From CAZHZT01 sp964537285 (GTDB taxonomy: Bacteria; Bacteroidota; Bacteroidia; Chitinophagales; Saprospiraceae), in assembly GCA_964537285.1 (NCBI GenBank), contig CAZHZT010000030.1, forward strand, positions 1 through 51,997: 51,997 bases of DNA. The letters run 5' to 3'. Made by a program: the position numbers and the translations under genes. The notes below the pieces were generated by a model. The model was not told the DNA's origin and did no database searches. It worked only from the letters and a program-made list of their open reading frames with translations. Shown in pieces: positions 42,265-50,870 of this stretch. Numbering within the stretch: position 1 is the stretch's first letter; each line of letters starts with the position of its first letter.

Positions 42265-43506
42265 TTAGAGTTTTAAGTTTATACCAAGCCTTAGATTTAT
42301 TAATTGATTGAAATTGGAGGAATTGGGATAGAAAATCTGTTGAATTTGAGCGTTCAAGGCCCATTTCGGACTGACTCTGTATTCCCCAAAGGCATTCCAC
42401 TGGTAGCCAATATTTAAGTTCGATGATTTTTTCTCTGTAAAATAAGGCACTCCCTCATTGTTGATTAATGTACCTGAGAATTTTTCTCGGATACCCAAAC
42501 GGATTCCCGTCGAAATTCCATACGTGAAATAATTGTTATTAAACTGGCGGCCGATGCTTATTGGAATTTCTAACAATTGAGTACGGTTATTTGAACGTAA
42601 GTTTAGAAGCAGGCTCTTTCTAACCGGAATATTGGCCTGGTCGATTAAAGTATCTCCGTTGGTTTGTATGTATATGCTTCGGTTTCCCAGTGTAGAGTCC
42701 CATTGAACAAATTTACCTTGATAGTCAAATTGATCTTCCATTTTGATTTTATCGATGCCAATATCCAAAAACCAACCTGATTTATGGGAAAACCTGCTTT
42801 TTACACCTAGAATTAATGCCTTTGTATTATTATGATCAGGTACAAATCCAATTCCTGCGTTCAAGCCCAAGGAAATTTCTAAAGCTTTTAAGCTTGATAT
42901 AGTTTTTATTATTGGAAGACCCGATGATGTTTTTTTAGTATGGATTAAGTCAAGCTTTTGGTCTATTGGGTCCATGCTGGGGTTTCTGTTAATGACAAAT
43001 GTCCTTTGGTGGCTTTCTGGTGAAATAAGAACGGCAGATAACTTTTTAAGTGAAGTAAAACCTCTGTTAAAAGATTCCTTTGTTGAGGAAGACGCTAACG
43101 AATTAGAGATCGATTTAGAGTTATTGACGCTATCTAAAACGTTTTCTTTTTGGGCGATTGGATTGGTTTCTTGCTCATAAGACTTGTTTGGAATCGTTTC
43201 ACTGAATGTATTATACCCTGTGTTGTTGGTTTTACTAATATTTGACGGCTTAGTAATCGTTTCAGACCCGCTGGGTAAAATAGCTGAAGGACTCATTTTT
43301 TCATTATGGAAAGCAATTGATTTTTGGAAAAAAATCAATCCAAAAATTAAAGCCATGGGGCTTAACCAGAAAAATAGAATAATAAAGCGGCGGCGTCTCC
43401 GAGCGTTCAATTCATTCCTTACACTCGCCCAAATTTCTTCGCTTTCCACAGGAGAAGTGTGGGTTTGAACTTTATCTTTAATTATTTTTTCCTGAAAAGG
43501 TCTCAT
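42265..43506 (-). CDS. Membrane-anchored protein with C-terminal outer-membrane barrel, ECF partner
   Basis: A 413-residue protein. Residues 1-40 are cytoplasmic, with the short motif ESEEIWASVRNEL like that of the anti-sigma-like protein at 3011-3580, and an ARRRRR stop. One transmembrane helix follows at about 41-60, then a Ser/Asn-rich linker to about residue 200, and then barrel-like strands to the final LRLGINLKL. The ATG overlaps the upstream sigma-factor stop by four bases (ATGA), so translation is coupled. The layout suggests a single chain linking an outer-membrane sensor to a cytoplasmic sigma-binding tail, which is inferred. Confidence 0.78.
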   Translation of the reverse strand: MRPFQEKIIKDKVQTHTSPVESEEIWASVRNELNARRRRRFIILFFWLSPMALIFGLIFFQKSIAFHNEKMSPSAILPSGSETITKPSNISKTNNTGYNTFSETIPNKSYEQETNPIAQKENVLDSVNNSKSISNSLASSSTKESFNRGFTSLKKLSAVLISPESHQRTFVINRNPSMDPIDQKLDLIHTKKTSSGLPIIKTISSLKALEISLGLNAGIGFVPDHNNTKALILGVKSRFSHKSGWFLDIGIDKIKMEDQFDYQGKFVQWDSTLGNRSIYIQTNGDTLIDQANIPVRKSLLLNLRSNNRTQLLEIPISIGRQFNNNYFTYGISTGIRLGIREKFSGTLINNEGVPYFTEKKSSNLNIGYQWNAFGEYRVSPKWALNAQIQQIFYPNSSNFNQLINLRLGINLKL

Positions 43507-44039
43507 ACCCTAATTTTTGCTGCTTTAAAAAAATATTCCTGTAGTAATTGTCTCGCTCTGCTCAAATAAGACCGGGAAGTACTTTCCTTGATGCCTAGTT
43601 GATCTCCGATTTCCTTGTGATTATACCCTTCAATGACATATAAATTAAATACAACACCTAATTCTGTTGGTAATTTTTGGATTAACTGGATGATTTCTTC
43701 TGTTTCAAGATTGGATACGGCTTCCGGTGTCCGATAAATACCATAGGCTTCCTCAATTTCTACTGAATCCTTGATAACGTCTTGTTTCCGAATAGTTTTT
43801 AAAGCGGTATTTACTGTAATCCGGCGCATCCATCCGACAAAAGAACCCGTAGGTTTATATTGGTGAATATGGGTAAATATTTGAATAAACGCTTCCTGAA
43901 GAACGTCTTTGGCAGTAGCTTCATCACGAAAAAAACCACGGCATACGGTCATCAATAGAGCCGAATAACTCTCTACGAGGGCTTTTTGATGTTTTCGTTT
44001 CCCTCGCTGACATCCTTTTATGAGTTCGCGTTCAGTCAA
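43503..44039 (-). CDS. ECF-type RNA polymerase sigma factor
   Basis: A 178-residue ECF sigma factor. Region 2 is FRDEATAKDVLQEAFIQIF with GSFVGWMRRITVNTALK; region 4 is EGYNHKEIGDQLGIKESTSR with YLSRARQLLQEY. The order sigma then membrane partner, with a four-base overlap, mirrors the operon at 2476-3580, although the partner here carries an outer-membrane barrel. Possible targets include the secreted-protein genes on the same strand downstream and upstream. Confidence 0.93.
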   Translation of the reverse strand: MTERELIKGCQRGKRKHQKALVESYSALLMTVCRGFFRDEATAKDVLQEAFIQIFTHIHQYKPTGSFVGWMRRITVNTALKTIRKQDVIKDSVEIEEAYGIYRTPEAVSNLETEEIIQLIQKLPTELGVVFNLYVIEGYNHKEIGDQLGIKESTSRSYLSRARQLLQEYFFKAAKIRV

Positions 44040-44128
44040 TTTAATGTATTAAAATGTTTAAATGGTGGTTATTAGTCCGTTGCTGTTAGTGCTCAGTTAT
44101 ACATTGGTTAAGGACTAGTTCTCCATTA

Positions 44129-45916
44129 CTATCGTTTTAGTTGGAAAATACCTTCTACTTCCTTGTATCCTGCTACAGGAGGATTTATAGTTTGCATCCA
44201 AAGGGTTGCTTTAAAAGCTCCTCTGATCCATTGATCTTCATTTTCACCATATTCAAATATTTCGAATGTTGTAAAACCACAACCATCGGTTGAGTTGGGG
44301 CAATAAAAGGAATAACCGTTTTCTCCAAGTGTTGGAGCATTCCAAACCAAGTTGATCATTTCATCGGTGTACGGACCGGCTTCCTGCCCTTGAAACCTTA
44401 GGCTGAATTGATTTCCCTGGCCATCTTCAAAGTTGACCTGCGTATTGCTAGAGCCATTCAGGGAAGCAGTTGGTGTGGGGTAAATAGCTATATTGCCTTC
44501 TACTTTCATCCATATATACTCTTCGGGCAAATTTTCACAAATCAACAACGGGCCAGTATTAATCGAAGAAGCCGCTGTTAAGTTTAAAGGATAAGTACTT
44601 ACCTGGGTTCCCTGATCCAGAACTGTAAGGGATAGCGAGGTTTCTCCACAAGAGGGGAGCTGCAAATTGAATTCACCACTGCTGGAAACAACCGGTAAAA
44701 AGACGGATTCTTTCCCCGACAAAGTGAGGAGAAAGCCCTCTTCGAGAGCCTCTCCATTGCAATTCATTAATTGCCCCTTGATTTCAATTGTTTCGGCAGC
44801 TTGCTCTTTCAGTTCTATGGTTCCGAGAGAATAATCTTCATTTCCGCTTACAAAACTGCCATTGTAAATGCTTTCATAGCTGCATACTCCTATTGTTAAA
44901 GTTATTGCTTCCATCTCTGGTGTTGGTAGTCGGAAATATCCCTCAGCATTGCTAAAGGTTTGACTGAGCATCTGCCCGCCAGAATTCGTAATTTTTACAG
45001 GAACCCCGGAGTAGGGAATACCATTCAGAAGCGTTATGCCTTCTGTGTATATGGTTTCACCTGAGCGGGCAATGCAATAATGACCACTTTCTGTTATATC
45101 AGCAGCATATACATTTCCGTTTAGTTGAGCTGTGCCGCTTTCAACCCAATAGTTTCCCGAAGGAGCAAGTGTCCATAAGATAGCTTCTTCGGGAAGTTCG
45201 GAAATATTACTTAAGGCAGGAACATGCAAAGTTGTTTTAGCTTCGGAATTTAGAGACAAGTTCTCTCCACTCGGAGTACTGAGGTGAAACACTCCAGCTC
45301 CGATGACTTTTAAAAATACTGTTTCCGCCAGGTTATTGATACCTATGAAATCACCGCCATATGTTTCTGCTACGTTTTCATTGTAAGGGTTGATTGATGC
45401 ACTTCTGCACTCAACCGGCCCGGAGTAGGCTTGTCCGTTGGCTTTGTTTACACTTTGAGCACTGAGATGAAGTTCTGCATTATTATCGAGTTGCAAAAAT
45501 CTTTCCGTGCCTCCTTGTGCGGATGAAGAAAAGTAGGAATCTCCCAGGTTAAATTGAACAAAGTGCGTTTGATTTAAAGCCGGATATAGCTTTGTAAAAA
45601 AAGGCAAATAATCTGGATGTTCAACTTTGATGCCCGTTCCATTATAATCAAAAGCTTGTGTATTGAACCAGAACAGGCCATCATTGTCCGTGGTGTAAGT
45701 TGAATTACCTGAGCGGATAAAAGCATTGGAGAGCGGCTTACCTTCCGGATCGTTTACAATGCCCGTAATTGCGGCATCCACCAGTATCTCGGGCTGTATG
45801 CTTTCTTCTTCTATAAGGGTGATTTCCTGAAAGCCGTCATCCTGGCATCCCCATAGGAAAAGCAGGCAAAATATGAAGTTCTTCACTCCATATAAGCATT
45901 TATAATGAGTATTCAT
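44129..45916 (-). CDS. Lipoprotein with carboxypeptidase-regulatory-like domains
   Basis: 595 residues with a lipobox ending LWGC, Cys at 24. At least three CarboxypepD_reg-like beta-sandwich domains are seen: ITGIVNDPEGKPLSNAFIRS near 48, GITLLNGIPYSGVPVKITNS near 290, and IEIKGQLMNCNGEALEEGF near 370. These fold like transthyretin and often serve as scaffolds. No catalytic domain is visible. It should be anchored in the outer membrane. It is on the same strand as the sigma operon, 89 bp upstream of the sigma start, and could share its regulation. Confidence 0.82.
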   Translation of the reverse strand: MNTHYKCLYGVKNFIFCLLFLWGCQDDGFQEITLIEEESIQPEILVDAAITGIVNDPEGKPLSNAFIRSGNSTYTTDNDGLFWFNTQAFDYNGTGIKVEHPDYLPFFTKLYPALNQTHFVQFNLGDSYFSSSAQGGTERFLQLDNNAELHLSAQSVNKANGQAYSGPVECRSASINPYNENVAETYGGDFIGINNLAETVFLKVIGAGVFHLSTPSGENLSLNSEAKTTLHVPALSNISELPEEAILWTLAPSGNYWVESGTAQLNGNVYAADITESGHYCIARSGETIYTEGITLLNGIPYSGVPVKITNSGGQMLSQTFSNAEGYFRLPTPEMEAITLTIGVCSYESIYNGSFVSGNEDYSLGTIELKEQAAETIEIKGQLMNCNGEALEEGFLLTLSGKESVFLPVVSSSGEFNLQLPSCGETSLSLTVLDQGTQVSTYPLNLTAASSINTGPLLICENLPEEYIWMKVEGNIAIYPTPTASLNGSSNTQVNFEDGQGNQFSLRFQGQEAGPYTDEMINLVWNAPTLGENGYSFYCPNSTDGCGFTTFEIFEYGENEDQWIRGAFKATLWMQTINPPVAGYKEVEGIFQLKR

Positions 45917-46053
45917 TTCTAATCTTTTGATCTTTTAACTGGAAAAGTTATACTTTCTCTTCCCTTTTTACATAACTAATCCATAATTTGAGGAAAGCGC
46001 TGCAGGAAGGTTGATTTTTTTTAAATTTTTATTTTTTGGCTGTTGCGGAGTAC

Positions 46054-47703
46054 TTAATAGCTTACCATTAAGCTTTCTACAAGCCTTTTACCATCCACTT
46101 CCACAGAATAATAATACACCCCTGCGGGCACCTTTTTTCCGCCCTTGTACTTCCCGTCCCACAACTCATCATCTGTCTGGTAATTCTCTTTTTCGTATAA
46201 TACCTCGCCCCAACGGGTGAATACAATGACCATATTCTCGGGAAACTTCTCCAGGCCATCAATATACAGCTGGTCATTTAAACCATCCCCGTTTGGGGTG
46301 ATCGCATTGTATAGGTCCATGTTTTCAAAAGGGTTTTCAACTATTAGTACCTCTATAGTATCGGTGTCGGTGCATCCGTTCTCATCTTGTCCAATAAGAA
46401 CAAAAAGAGTAGTTTCTTCTGGTTGAACAATGGGGTTGGCTAGTGGTGCAACCTCTAGTGTTGGGAAGGCTTGCCAAGTGTAATCAGTTCCTCCTTCTGC
46501 CCGAAGTGGGACTTCTTCTCCTTTTACCACACAAGTGTCGTTATAGGCTACGATCTGTAATTCATAAGTCGTAATGACAATAGACGCTGTATCCGTACCG
46601 CATTCATTTCGGGCAATCAATTGGTATTGAGTATTGTACTGAGGGGTGACTAAAGCTTCATCATTAAAGGAGGGGCTCAGCGTTCCGGACGTATCAATCC
46701 AGGAAAAGCTCCCTTCTCCATCGGCGAATAATAAAGAGGAATCCTCAGGGCATAGGATGCTAAACTCGGCGGCAAGCCGGGCGGAAGGAGAGGGAAGTAG
46801 AATAATAGAAACCGTATCCGCAGTGCTACAACCGAAATCGTCTGTAACTGTCAAGCTATAATCACCAGCCTGATTGACTAAAAAGGTATCGGCTATGCTC
46901 CCGTCCGACCACTCGTAATTCCCGATAATATCACCAGCATTTAAAACTGTTGAGTCTTCCTCACAAATGCTTTGATCTGCACCTAGATCGAGTTCTCCTA
47001 ATATAGTCAATGCAACTTCCAAAGTGTCCGAATCGGTACAACCCGATCCGTCGGTTACTGTTATACTGTACAAACCAATAGAGTCGATAAAAATAGCGGG
47101 ATCAGAAGAACCGTCATTCCATTCAAAAATCTGGCAAGTTGGGCAATCGGCTATCAGGTCAAAAGACGGCATATTGCATAAAGTCGTATCGGGGCCAAGG
47201 TTGAAGAAGGGTAGGGGCGTAAATGCAGCTACTTCAGCATTCAGGTCGATAAAGGTATTGATCCCATTTTGCACCTGAAGTACCTGAATGCTTAGTGGGT
47301 TGTCATTTATGGCTAAGCTTAAAGTGTTTTGCGGGCAAGTCAACAAAAGGAAATCTATTTGAAGAATGCTACTACCATCTGTAAGGCTAAGGCCGCTTCC
47401 ACTAATGTCAAACCATGAAAAAACCAATACTCCTGAAGAGGCTTGGTTAGGATTTATAGCTAATCCATTGGTAAGCGACTGTGTTGAGTAAGAGAGGAAT
47501 TCCAATTCTGTATTGGACCAATTCAGCGAGAACTGTATACTGCCGATATCATCGAAATCACTTACCCTTAGGTCAACACTTATGGTATCTCCCGGAAGAG
47601 CAGCTATGTCCTCGTAAAAGATATTTAATTCTTGGGAGGAAGCAATAGAAGGAAGAGAAAGAACGAATAAAAACAGGCTGTTTAAGATCCAATTTTTAAT
47701 CAT
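46054..47703 (-). CDS. Cohesin-like domain protein with type B T9SS C-terminal domain
   Basis: 549 residues with a signal peptide ending IASSQ. The first domain (about 25-165) is cohesin-like: GDTISVDLRVSDFDDIGSIQ followed by FSLNWSNTELEFLSY. Then come several Ig-like segments of the LGADQSICEEDSTVLNAG and YEWSDGS type, each with paired Cys. The C-terminus is a CHU_C type B sorting domain: NAITPNGDGLNDQLYI, FTRWGEVLYE, WDGKYKGGKKVPAGVYYY. It is a surface protein; the cohesin-like domain might bind a dockerin-like module of its neighbours. No PorP/SprF partner is adjacent. Confidence 0.88.
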   Translation of the reverse strand: MIKNWILNSLFLFVLSLPSIASSQELNIFYEDIAALPGDTISVDLRVSDFDDIGSIQFSLNWSNTELEFLSYSTQSLTNGLAINPNQASSGVLVFSWFDISGSGLSLTDGSSILQIDFLLLTCPQNTLSLAINDNPLSIQVLQVQNGINTFIDLNAEVAAFTPLPFFNLGPDTTLCNMPSFDLIADCPTCQIFEWNDGSSDPAIFIDSIGLYSITVTDGSGCTDSDTLEVALTILGELDLGADQSICEEDSTVLNAGDIIGNYEWSDGSIADTFLVNQAGDYSLTVTDDFGCSTADTVSIILLPSPSARLAAEFSILCPEDSSLLFADGEGSFSWIDTSGTLSPSFNDEALVTPQYNTQYQLIARNECGTDTASIVITTYELQIVAYNDTCVVKGEEVPLRAEGGTDYTWQAFPTLEVAPLANPIVQPEETTLFVLIGQDENGCTDTDTIEVLIVENPFENMDLYNAITPNGDGLNDQLYIDGLEKFPENMVIVFTRWGEVLYEKENYQTDDELWDGKYKGGKKVPAGVYYYSVEVDGKRLVESLMVSY

Positions 47704-47720
47704 CGGTATGGGATGTTTTG

Positions 47721-47928
47721 GGAAATAAAAGTATTTAAATAACGAGGCTGTCCCATAAATAGGTTCGTTGCGCTTGGCAGGAAATTTTCTTTTTTGAGAG
47801 GCGTTCTTTTTTAAAAATTTTTACTAAAAATTTTTAAAAAAGAACGCCTCTCAATAGAAAATACTCCTCCTGAGCCAAATGGACCTACTTATGAGACAGC
47901 CTCGTTCTTTAAATACTTTTATTCCTTA
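47721..47928. repeat. 208-bp nested quasi-palindrome with transposon-like ends (element B)
   Basis: This fills the 250-bp gap. The outer arms pair from AATAAAAGTATTTAAA and CGAGGCTGTCCCATAA (left) to TTATGAGACAGCCTCG and TTTAAATACTTTTATT (right) with few mismatches. The middle has CTTGGCAGGAAATTTTCT facing AGAAAATACTCCTCC. The centre pairs perfectly over 30 bp (47794-47823 with 47825-47854) around a single base. GAGGCTGTC-type ends resemble terminal repeats of some insertion sequences, but no transposase is present and the pairing continues beyond them into the flanks. Confidence 0.82.
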
Positions 47929-47953
47929 CAAAAAATAAGTTTAGAAAACGAAA

Positions 47954-50650
47954 CTAGTTTACAATCATTTTTCTGGTCGCTACAAAATCTCCGGCTCGTA
48001 AGGAATAAAAATATACACCAGCTGGCAGATTTAAATCTTTCAATTCAATGCGGTGCGTTCCTTTCCCAAAAGCCGCATTTTGAGAAAAAGCAACTTCACC
48101 CAGATTATTAACGATTAAGAAGTTGACTTCTTGTGCATCCGCTAATCCAAATTCAATGAAGGACTGCTCTGTGAACGGATTAGGCTGGTTTTGCTCCAAA
48201 TAATAACCTTCATTAGAAAGTTCAATCTGATTAGTAGTTGCGGCAGCCTGTTCAAAGTTAATGGAAAGCAACTCGTAATTGCCGGTCATCACCTCAGAGC
48301 GAAGCTGGCTGTTATTTAGGTTAAGTAGAGCTTCATTTTCGATGTCTTGTCTGGCTTTGAAACGCATGGCAAATACAGCTTGGCCTGAGTTTGCGGAAAC
48401 ACCTTCCCCACTCGTGCTGAACCAACTGGCAATAATAGTGCCTTCCTCTACTAGGTTTGGATTGTGCATCAGGCCACTGACTGGTGAGCCGTTAAGTGCA
48501 ATTATTTCTTCAAATTCAAGAAGGTCCGTATCAAATTCAGCAGCAAATTGAAAGCTTCCGATATTCTGAAAATCCTGGCTGTAAAAATATACATCGATCA
48601 TTTCGCCTTCAGTGGCTTTTTGATGAGCCAAATCAAATGTCAAACTGCTTCCGCTTCTTTGTTCCGGATCATCTTGGAAGTTCTGAGGATCTGCCAAGCC
48701 TAAGATATCTCCAATTTTCACACCTATTAAATTCACTTCAGTATCTTCCACGACGGTCAATGTGGTGTCCAGTGGATAAGGGAAGAGATTTGGGTTTTGA
48801 TACCAATCCGTCGGTGCCCATGAGTCAGGAAGTACTACCCAGGAAGGACAACCAGGAAAAGTATCTACAAGACCTATGATTACGGTTTGGATCGCGAATA
48901 AATCAAAGGTCGTGAAGTTATTGTCGCAGTTGGCATTTCCGGCAACCACCTGGTTGGGGTCAAAAATTTCCGGAACATTTTCACCAATTACATATTGCTG
49001 GCCTATAAATAATCCTGCGGTAGAAAGGCCATTCAATATATTTGTGTCTTTTTCTGCATAAATACGCACGCTGCTTCCTGCCAGGATCTGTGGGCTGCTA
49101 TAGGTGCCATCTGCAGGAGTAATATCCATTAAAGTGGTGTTGCCATCTACTTCTATAAATACTTTTACATCTTTTACCGGTTCATCAAGAAATGTTCTTA
49201 CCAGTCCAAAGATGCTCGCGCTGTCTCTGATGGCGGCGAAACCATCGTTAAAGGCTGTAGAAGATTGATCAAATAAACCAGGGACAGAAGTACAACCTAC
49301 TTCTATTGAAAGTTGGTTGCCGGTAATAAATGCATCGGAAGTGTCTCCGGGCTCACCTGAAAGTTGAACCAATACTTCAAACAGAACGGTACTGTCTGGC
49401 ACACTTGTTCCAAATAAAGATTGGGAGAAGTATGAAAAACGACCATTGGCTTCGTTGAAGAAAACCTGAAGGCCGTCAGGGTCATTGGTTCCTACGATTT
49501 CGAACTCATTCGGGAACTCCATTTCAAAAGTACCTTGCAGAAACTGTAAAGAATCACAGTTTTCAATGATAACGGGCAGAGCAACCGTGTCTCCTGCATT
49601 GCCGGTTGCTTCACCTACCGAAATGATAATGCTGTCAGTAGCTTCGAGGCAGAAGGAGTCTACTGTGGCCACAATGCTGTCTGTACAACCGTCGATGTCT
49701 GTCACACTTATTGTGTATTCTCCGGCGCTTAGCCCTGTGAAGATGCCATCGTTATTTGGAGATTGATCAAGTACAAAAGTGAAAGGAGCCGTTCCGGTAT
49801 CAGCAGATACGATGACTACGCCTGTTTGTTCATCACAAGTGTCTAAGGCAATATTAACGAAAGAAAGGTCAAGGCCCTGACAGGAGTCTACTAATGCATC
49901 ACAATCTGGGGTAACACAAGCTCCCCCGGCTAAAAATGCAAAGAAAACATCATAGATTCCGGTTCCGGAATAATCAGCATTATCCTCCAGTACTAAGAGC
50001 GTATAAATGCCCGGATCAATAATCAGGGATATGTTTGCTGTCGTAGAGCCCGAATCCAGTGCAATAGGTATGGTAGATGTTCCTGAGTACAGCTCAATTT
50101 GAGGAGAGAACCCACTTCCGGTGCCTTGGTCTTCTGAGCAAATAATAGAGAAGCTCCCGCCTTGGCTGATTTCAAAAGTATAAGCATTCAAGGCAGTTGG
50201 TACGGCTAGTGTATCCCCATTAAACCCTTGCGGGCAAACATCAATGAATTGGCTATTAGACGGGCAATTGGTATTTTGCAAGGTCATAAAATAGCTTCCT
50301 GCATCATTGAAACCATCATCAAAAACATTAATGAAGTAAGTGCCGCTTGTATCAATTAAGTATGTTATTCTGGCCTCAGAGCCAAAATCACCAGTGGAAG
50401 AGGCAATAATCTGATTGTTGGAAAGTAAGTTAATGGAAGATTCTACTGAAAAAGAAAAGGAATCCCGAGCGCGAATAATCACAACGTCTCCCGCTTCAGC
50501 AATAAAAGAGAAAGAATGGACCTCAGTCGGGGATTGTAGTGTTGAATCAATGTTCGTTCCGTAGCTAATAGGTAATTGAGCCATGGTCAAGTTGCAAAAG
50601 CAGAGCATTGCAACTAAAAAAGATAATGCGTAAAGTCCTCGTAATCTCAT
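47954..50650 (-). CDS. Secreted multidomain protein: PPC, SprB-like repeat, dockerin-like, cohesin-like, T9SS type A
   Basis: 898 residues with a signal peptide ending LTMAQ. Two pre-peptidase C-terminal-like domains (about 30-130 and 145-240) are followed by an SprB-like repeat near 265-335 (GTAPFTFVLDQ, LSAGEYTISVTDIDGCTDS). A cohesin-like domain lies near 345-470. A regulatory-like module with AEKDTNILNGLSTAGL precedes a dockerin-like stretch, NANCDNNFTTFDLFAIQ, closed by LIGVKIGDILGLAD. A second cohesin-like domain (FDTDLLEFEEI) and a type A sorting domain (EQNQPNPFTEQSFIEF, LPAGVYFYSL, ATRKMIV) end it. It resembles the 1061-residue protein in its last 350 residues. Confidence 0.88.
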   Translation of the reverse strand: MRLRGLYALSFLVAMLCFCNLTMAQLPISYGTNIDSTLQSPTEVHSFSFIAEAGDVVIIRARDSFSFSVESSINLLSNNQIIASSTGDFGSEARITYLIDTSGTYFINVFDDGFNDAGSYFMTLQNTNCPSNSQFIDVCPQGFNGDTLAVPTALNAYTFEISQGGSFSIICSEDQGTGSGFSPQIELYSGTSTIPIALDSGSTTANISLIIDPGIYTLLVLEDNADYSGTGIYDVFFAFLAGGACVTPDCDALVDSCQGLDLSFVNIALDTCDEQTGVVIVSADTGTAPFTFVLDQSPNNDGIFTGLSAGEYTISVTDIDGCTDSIVATVDSFCLEATDSIIISVGEATGNAGDTVALPVIIENCDSLQFLQGTFEMEFPNEFEIVGTNDPDGLQVFFNEANGRFSYFSQSLFGTSVPDSTVLFEVLVQLSGEPGDTSDAFITGNQLSIEVGCTSVPGLFDQSSTAFNDGFAAIRDSASIFGLVRTFLDEPVKDVKVFIEVDGNTTLMDITPADGTYSSPQILAGSSVRIYAEKDTNILNGLSTAGLFIGQQYVIGENVPEIFDPNQVVAGNANCDNNFTTFDLFAIQTVIIGLVDTFPGCPSWVVLPDSWAPTDWYQNPNLFPYPLDTTLTVVEDTEVNLIGVKIGDILGLADPQNFQDDPEQRSGSSLTFDLAHQKATEGEMIDVYFYSQDFQNIGSFQFAAEFDTDLLEFEEIIALNGSPVSGLMHNPNLVEEGTIIASWFSTSGEGVSANSGQAVFAMRFKARQDIENEALLNLNNSQLRSEVMTGNYELLSINFEQAAATTNQIELSNEGYYLEQNQPNPFTEQSFIEFGLADAQEVNFLIVNNLGEVAFSQNAAFGKGTHRIELKDLNLPAGVYFYSLRAGDFVATRKMIVN

Positions 50651-50774
50651 AGGATTTTGGTTTTATTTAGATGATTTTAGAAAAAACTTTTCAAATCTTA
50701 AATATAAGGAAATCGATGTCTTCTACTTAATACAAATTTTCTCCTTTTTTGGAAAAAATACTCATCCCTTATCC

Positions 50775-50870
50775 AAATAATCAAATGCGTTCTTTACAGG
50801 CACCGGGCCGTTAGTAATTACTGGCAATTACTAACGGCCCGGTGCCTGTAAAGAACGCATTTGATTATTT
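50775..50870. terminator. 45-bp perfect palindrome overlapping a stop codon
   Basis: Arms 50775-50819 and 50826-50870 pair perfectly over 45 bp with the 6-nt loop ACTGGC. The right arm covers the TAA stop (50865-50867) and the next codon of the minus-strand gene. It is the longest perfect stem in the window. It lies downstream of that gene and upstream of the 898-residue protein gene. Confidence 0.88.

Noticed and set aside
47721..47928. A complete insertion sequence
   Set aside because: There are transposon-like ends but only about 200 bp between them, with no room for a transposase.
39016..50650. A cellulosome locus
   Set aside because: Cohesin-like and dockerin-like modules are present, but no glycoside hydrolase or carbohydrate-binding domain was seen, and such modules are common in Bacteroidota surface proteins.
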